DNA from: Tetranychus cinnabarinus | Taxonomy: Eukaryota; Arthropoda; Arachnida; Trombidiformes; Tetranychidae | Reading direction: 5' to 3' | DNA length: 64,000 nucleotides | Assembly (NCBI GenBank): GCA_022266195.1 | Contig: WHVY01000007.1 | Location: 2,790,001 to 2,854,000 of the forward strand | Shown here: positions 60,837 through 64,000 of the stretch, in pieces | Layout of the letters: each line of letters opens with the position of its first letter | How positions within the stretch are numbered: the stretch's first letter is position 1 | The notes under the pieces: model-generated | What the model was told of the DNA's origin: nothing | The model's database searches: none | The model's input: only the letters and a program-made list of their open reading frames with translations | Position numbers and translations under genes: made by a program

Positions 60837-61323
60837 ATGAAGAGAAAGAGAAATCAGAGCGTTATTTGCTTCAGTTTTAATTCATCGTTCGGCCGAACTT
60901 GTTCAAAATTTTCATCTTCAACTCCTCTGATCATATTACAGTAAGTGTAAAACTTTGTGATTCCTTTAATAACGTTTGAACTTTTTCTTATCTTTGCAGG
61001 CTAAACCAACTTGTTGATTCCATAAAGGTAAGTTAAAGCTAAGGAGCTTTCAAGTACAAACTGTTTCTAATCTTTTTTCTTTTTGTGACATTGTGTGACT
61101 TTTTGTGACTTTTGTGAACCATTGGATTTTTTGACTTTTGTGACTTTTGTTCCATTGGATTATTTACATCATCATTGGTACACATCAGCAGCCACCAGCA
61201 TCGGAAATTAAGGACAACACAACCAGTATCACCAATCGACCAGTTACAGAATCAACCAGCAAAAAACCGCCGCCGACCGCCGCCAACCATCAATTTTCAA
61301 CGTTCAACCACCAACTGAAAAAA
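60837..61323 (+). CDS. Possible new multi-exon gene, 5' part
   Basis: Three consecutive open exons have good splice sites and compatible phases: 60837-60940 (from an ATG), a 28-nt exon at 61000-61027 (cag| to aag|gtaagt) and 61189-61323 (cacatcag| to aaa|gtaagt). Joined, they encode about 89 residues: a basic Ser-rich N terminus, a short LNQLVDSIK helix and a Thr/Pro/Lys-rich segment with KKPPPTAAN. I recognise no domain. The phase agreement across three exons is the main support. The next exon is uncertain: the frames at 61791-62059 and 62192-62563 are candidates but do not join cleanly in all combinations. Confidence 0.4.
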
Positions 61324-61343
61324 GTAAGTTTATTAAACTTTTC

Positions 61344-61366
61344 TTAGGTTGGGTTAGGTTAGGTTA
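61344..61366. repeat. Interstitial TTAGG-like repeats
   Basis: Four near-TTAGG units (ttaggttgggttaggttagg). TTAGG is the arthropod telomere unit. An inverted partner lies at 62088-62101. Confidence 0.6.
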
Positions 61367-61790
61367 AATTTGTGCATTTCCATCATTTTCTTAAAATACT
61401 TTTGCACTTGCAAAGAAATTCATAATGAAAATGAGGCAAGATAATTTGTTGATAAATTTGTGTAGAATTGTTTTAATCTTTTGATGCATTGTCTTGTCAA
61501 CGACCATTTGCTTTCAATTAAACTTGTCTTGTTTCAATGCTATTTTTAGAAACTTTGTAACAGCTCAGACTTGATCATTTTAAAGGTTGAACAATTGTTA
61601 ATCAAGGATTAGTCCAAGTTAATCTTGTGGTTCTTTATTGATTTCCTGAGTCCAGTTAAAGGATATCCTCATAGTATGAACCTCTTCTCGTAACTGTTAA
61701 CAATTATCAGCATTTGTCCGAATTTAATCTTTTCCTTCTCTTTCGTTTTACTTAGTTTTTTAACATTGCCAGACTCTTCTTGATTGACAG

Positions 61791-62059
61791 TTTCAATTAA
61801 TTCAAATAATAATTCAAGGTTTAACCATGCCTGTGACTCGCTTCTTGTGAAAGAAACTTGCTCAATTCAAGATTACAAAGATTGTTTATTCAAAAATCAG
61901 CTTTCTAAGCATACAAATGCCCGGATTCAGAGTAGGAAACATAACATTTCAACAGTTAAAATAAATAAATTATCATTTTCTCCGCTTGATGATAAACGAT
62001 ACATTCTCAATGATGGAGTTACAACATTAGCATTTGGTCATTACAAAATAAAGAGTTGA
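61791..62059 (+). CDS. Candidate exon with a conserved-looking C terminus
   Basis: The frame is open only after an acceptor (ttgacag| at 61790), because a TGA lies just upstream, and it ends in TGA at 62059. That fits a terminal exon. The product is about 89 residues with a final block LSFSPLDDKRYILNDGVTT followed by a GHYKI-like tail. From unverified memory this resembles the C-terminal signature of large proteins from arthropod mobile elements. Proximity to the Polinton remnant is consistent but does not prove it. Confidence 0.35.
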
Positions 62060-62087
62060 TCAACTTTTGCAAGGTAATTCGTATCAA

Positions 62088-62101
62088 AACCTAACCTAAC
62101 C
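62088..62101. repeat. CCTAACCTAACC telomere-like repeat (inverted to 61344)
   Basis: Reverse complement of GGTTAGGTTAGG. With 61344-61366 it forms an inverted pair around the exon at 61791-62059. Confidence 0.55.
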
Positions 62102-62191
62102 AAGCATTATTGTTTTATCATTTCTTATTAATTAATCTTATCATGTTTTTTCTTTTTGAGATATAACATTAAAGCGCGCGCTCAAACAGAG

Positions 62192-62563
62192 AGCAGAAAT
62201 CAAAAAACAAGAGAAAGACAACTCGTTTCACGGAGAGAGCCTATTGTCTTTGCCATGGTTCTAGAAGTCATCAAAAGAATGTTTGTCGAAGGACTGCTCA
62301 CTTCCCAATTATTAAACTGGGATGGCAATCGATCGCTAAACCATGAACCGGTGACAACTAAATCAAAAGAAGATGGAACCATTGATTTCGATGATTGGAA
62401 TGAAGAAGGTGATAAAAACTTCTTTCCAAAAGAAAAAGATAAAGAAAAAGAAAAAGAAATTGAAATGGATCCAGGATGGTCTGCAGGCTGTGATGAAATG
62501 CCTGCTCAAACATTCGATGAGGAAATGGATGACATTTCCGAAATGATTGCAAATACTTTGTAG
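62192..62563 (+). CDS. Unidentified acidic ORF, probable terminal exon
   Basis: The open frame runs from about 62159 to TAG 62563. An acceptor-like site precedes 62161 (tttttgag|) and another (cagag|) precedes 62192. The first Met inside it is at about 62254 (MVLEVIKRMFVEGLLTSQLL). The C-terminal half is acidic with a (KE)n run and ends DEEMDDISEMIANTL. An aataaa is present near 62651. Family unknown. It may be the 3' end of the gene begun at 60837, or an element gene. It converges with the Polinton genes. Confidence 0.35.
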   Translation, partial: SRNQKTRERQLVSRREPIVFAMVLEVIKRMFVEGLLTSQLLNWDGNRSLNHEPVTTKSKEDGTIDFDDWNEEGDKNFFPKEKDKEKEKEIEMDPGWSAGCDEMPAQTFDEEMDDISEMIANTL

Positions 62564-62649
62564 TTTCATTTATTTATTCCATTTGTACTCACTTATATTC
62601 ATTTGTATTCATTTATATTCATTTATAATCATTATTACGCTTTTGTTTT

Positions 62650-63072
62650 TTAATAAATTTTTTTCATTATATTTTCATTGTAATTAGTTTTACATTTCAT
62701 AAAAGGAAAGTTCAAGCCTGTAAAACAACTTTTTAAAAAGGTAATACAAAAATATCCACATTTTATTGATAAATCCCCTTGGAAAACAGCTATATTCCAC
62801 TCATAACCATAAATTTTACAGTTTCATTCTAGAAAGGTTTTTACATTCCCTGGCGGTGATTGTCCATATGAATCAAAGTAAACACCATATCCATACTCGG
62901 ATACATAGACCGCTGTCCAATGTGAACCAGATTTCCAGCTCGGATCAAGATTAATTATTATTCCAAATGGTTTTGAGAGTAAGGTAAGTGGAATTTCATC
63001 CATTGCGTATACTCCTTTGAAACTTTTGTATCTTGCAAGATAATTTTGCATATCTAATGATGTTAGTGCCAT
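62650..63072 (-). pseudogene. Polinton adenain-like cysteine protease, broken
   Basis: The frame from ATG 63072 has the usual N terminus (LARYKSFKGVYAMDEIP), the catalytic-His segment (GSHWTAVYV) and the acidic residue in YFDSYG, then stops at 62824 after 82 residues. A second frame downstream, to about 62650, contains the CGYFC block expected around the catalytic Cys. The enzyme is therefore split by a stop or frameshift near 62820. Full-length relatives are about 180-220 residues. In active elements the protease processes capsid proteins. This copy should be inactive unless the break is a sequencing error. Confidence 0.75.
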
Positions 63073-64000
63073 CAGTAGTCAGTGACAATATTACGTGCTG
63101 CATCAATTTGTAAAACGCTATCATATATAGCAAACACCAGCATATGCATTCCTTCATTAAGAGCAGAAGTAAATTGGAGATCCATGCGCACATTACCTCT
63201 CGATCATTGATAATACACCTGAATCACTTGCGAGAGTCCCATCATCAGTTAAATCAAAAACTAGAAGCGGATATTTATCAGAATAATTTTGGTATTTTAG
63301 ATTTATTCTAGGTATTCCATTATCTTGATTCATAGATCGGAAAACATTGAAGTATTCTCTCATGAATAATTTATCTTTGAAATTTGGCTGGTAAGGTGTA
63401 CTCGGTATTTTAGTTCCATTTACAACAATCGTAGCGCTTTGAAGATTTTTATGTTCAAAATTGAAAGAATCTTTTACCAATTTCGCATTAAATGCGTCAT
63501 CAGAAACAAAACCAACATTAATTTTCCGTGGTAACTGTCCATTGTATACATTGTCAATGCTACTTGCAGCAAAGTCTTTTGGTAAATGAAATGATTTGAC
63601 TTCATTTCTTTGAAAGTAATACTTTGCCGGACTCTTTTCCAATTGTGAAGTGATTGACATTTGTACTGGAGCATACAATTTAACTCTTCTTATGAAAAGA
63701 GAAAGCTGTGTAAACTCTACGCTCAGCGGAGTTACTTCTGTGGCGCTGGTCAATCCAAAAGTCTGCGGTGCACATTTAAATCGTAATGAAATGGGCACAT
63801 TATCAATCAAAAATTTTTCTTGTTGAAACATTAGGGCGTGAATAGGTATTATGATGTCAAACTCTTTTTTATCTTTAATTCTATCAGATCTTGCTGAGTC
63901 TGTATCATTTATCATTTGACAATCATCAAGGGGTGATTCATACTTGAAAAATATGTCATCAATGTATGACTGATAGTGGTATAAACTATTTCCAGGTGTG
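63073..64000 (-). pseudogene. Polinton major capsid protein (F54H12.2-like), partial and frameshifted
   Basis: The frame is open from the window edge (64000) to a stop at 63193. The start therefore lies outside the window, and the ATG at 63915 is internal. It shows the family blocks LYHYQSYIDD, then FDIIIPIHALMFQQEKFLIDN, SPAKYYFQRNEVKSF, VYNGQLPRKINVGFVSDDAF and PLLVFDLTDDG. The expected C-terminal jelly-roll strands continue in another frame from about 63190 to a stop near 63076, so a single-base frameshift sits near 63195. The protease start follows within a few bases of the displaced stop, preserving the usual gene order. It is annotated as decayed; a sequencing indel is possible. Confidence 0.78.

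Larger units (their letters stand above)
62650..64000 (-). mobile_element. Polinton/Maverick remnant (capsid and protease genes), cut by window edge
   Basis: Adjacent minus-strand genes encode a double-jelly-roll major capsid protein of the F54H12.2-like type and an adenain-type cysteine protease, the morphogenesis pair of Polintons (virus-like self-synthesising DNA transposons of animal genomes). Both carry frame disruptions, so this copy appears inactive. Polymerase, integrase, ATPase and the terminal repeats are not visible and may lie beyond the right edge. Confidence 0.8.

Noticed and set aside
1..64000. CRISPR arrays, operons, ribosome binding sites, rRNA genes
   Set aside because: No spaced repeat arrays or rRNA-like sequence. 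Intron-containing animal genes make bacterial features irrelevant.

Overview
This is eukaryotic nuclear DNA, AT-rich, with spliceosomal introns (GT..AG; many 50-120 nt, some several hundred nt, one about 5 kb) and many (ATC)n, (GA)n and (GAA)n microsatellites. The recognisable proteins (Nup88, TMEM53/DUF829, a trypsin-like protease, RpL35, UBE2V, Rac1, KCMF1, HYPK, glycogenin) are animal. F-box fragments in the style of expanded families, interstitial TTAGG-like repeats and a Polinton with an F54H12.2-type capsid gene fit an arthropod. A mite (Tetranychus-like chelicerate) is my best guess, as inference only.

Layout. 1-23.6 kb has no recognisable intact gene. It holds a roughly 490 bp foldback element, decayed F-box fragments with a possible insertion between them, and long purine/pyrimidine-biased intergenic or intronic DNA. 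23.6-32.2 kb is Nup88 on the minus strand, five coding exons with a 5 kb intron. 35.3-36.4 kb is a TMEM53-like alpha/beta hydrolase. 36.9-37.2 kb is a 248 bp TA-flanked MITE. 37.2-40.8 kb is an unrecognised 943-residue helical protein. 41.4-42.3 kb is an intronless serine protease. 44.2-50.2 kb is a cassette bounded by two inverted, nearly identical RpL35 copies and enclosing UBE2V and Rac1. 50.6-57.9 kb carries KCMF1, HYPK and glycogenin, with a TIR-bounded segment between the last two. 58-64 kb is repeat-rich: direct repeats, a TACCTTTG motif cluster, a possible new multi-exon gene with flanking TTAGG-like repeats, and the broken end of a Polinton (capsid and protease) running off the right edge.

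Most interesting structure. About 540 bp upstream of the unrecognised gene (37201-37738) recurs, in the same orientation, upstream of UBE2V (45601-46155). The copy ends almost exactly at a splice acceptor, as if promoter, noncoding first exon and first intron had been duplicated as one unit onto an unrelated gene. The RpL35 inverted pair frames the second copy, so this stretch looks recently rearranged.

The genes do not form one pathway. UBE2V, KCMF1 and HYPK all touch ubiquitin or protein quality control, but nothing in the sequence shows co-regulation.
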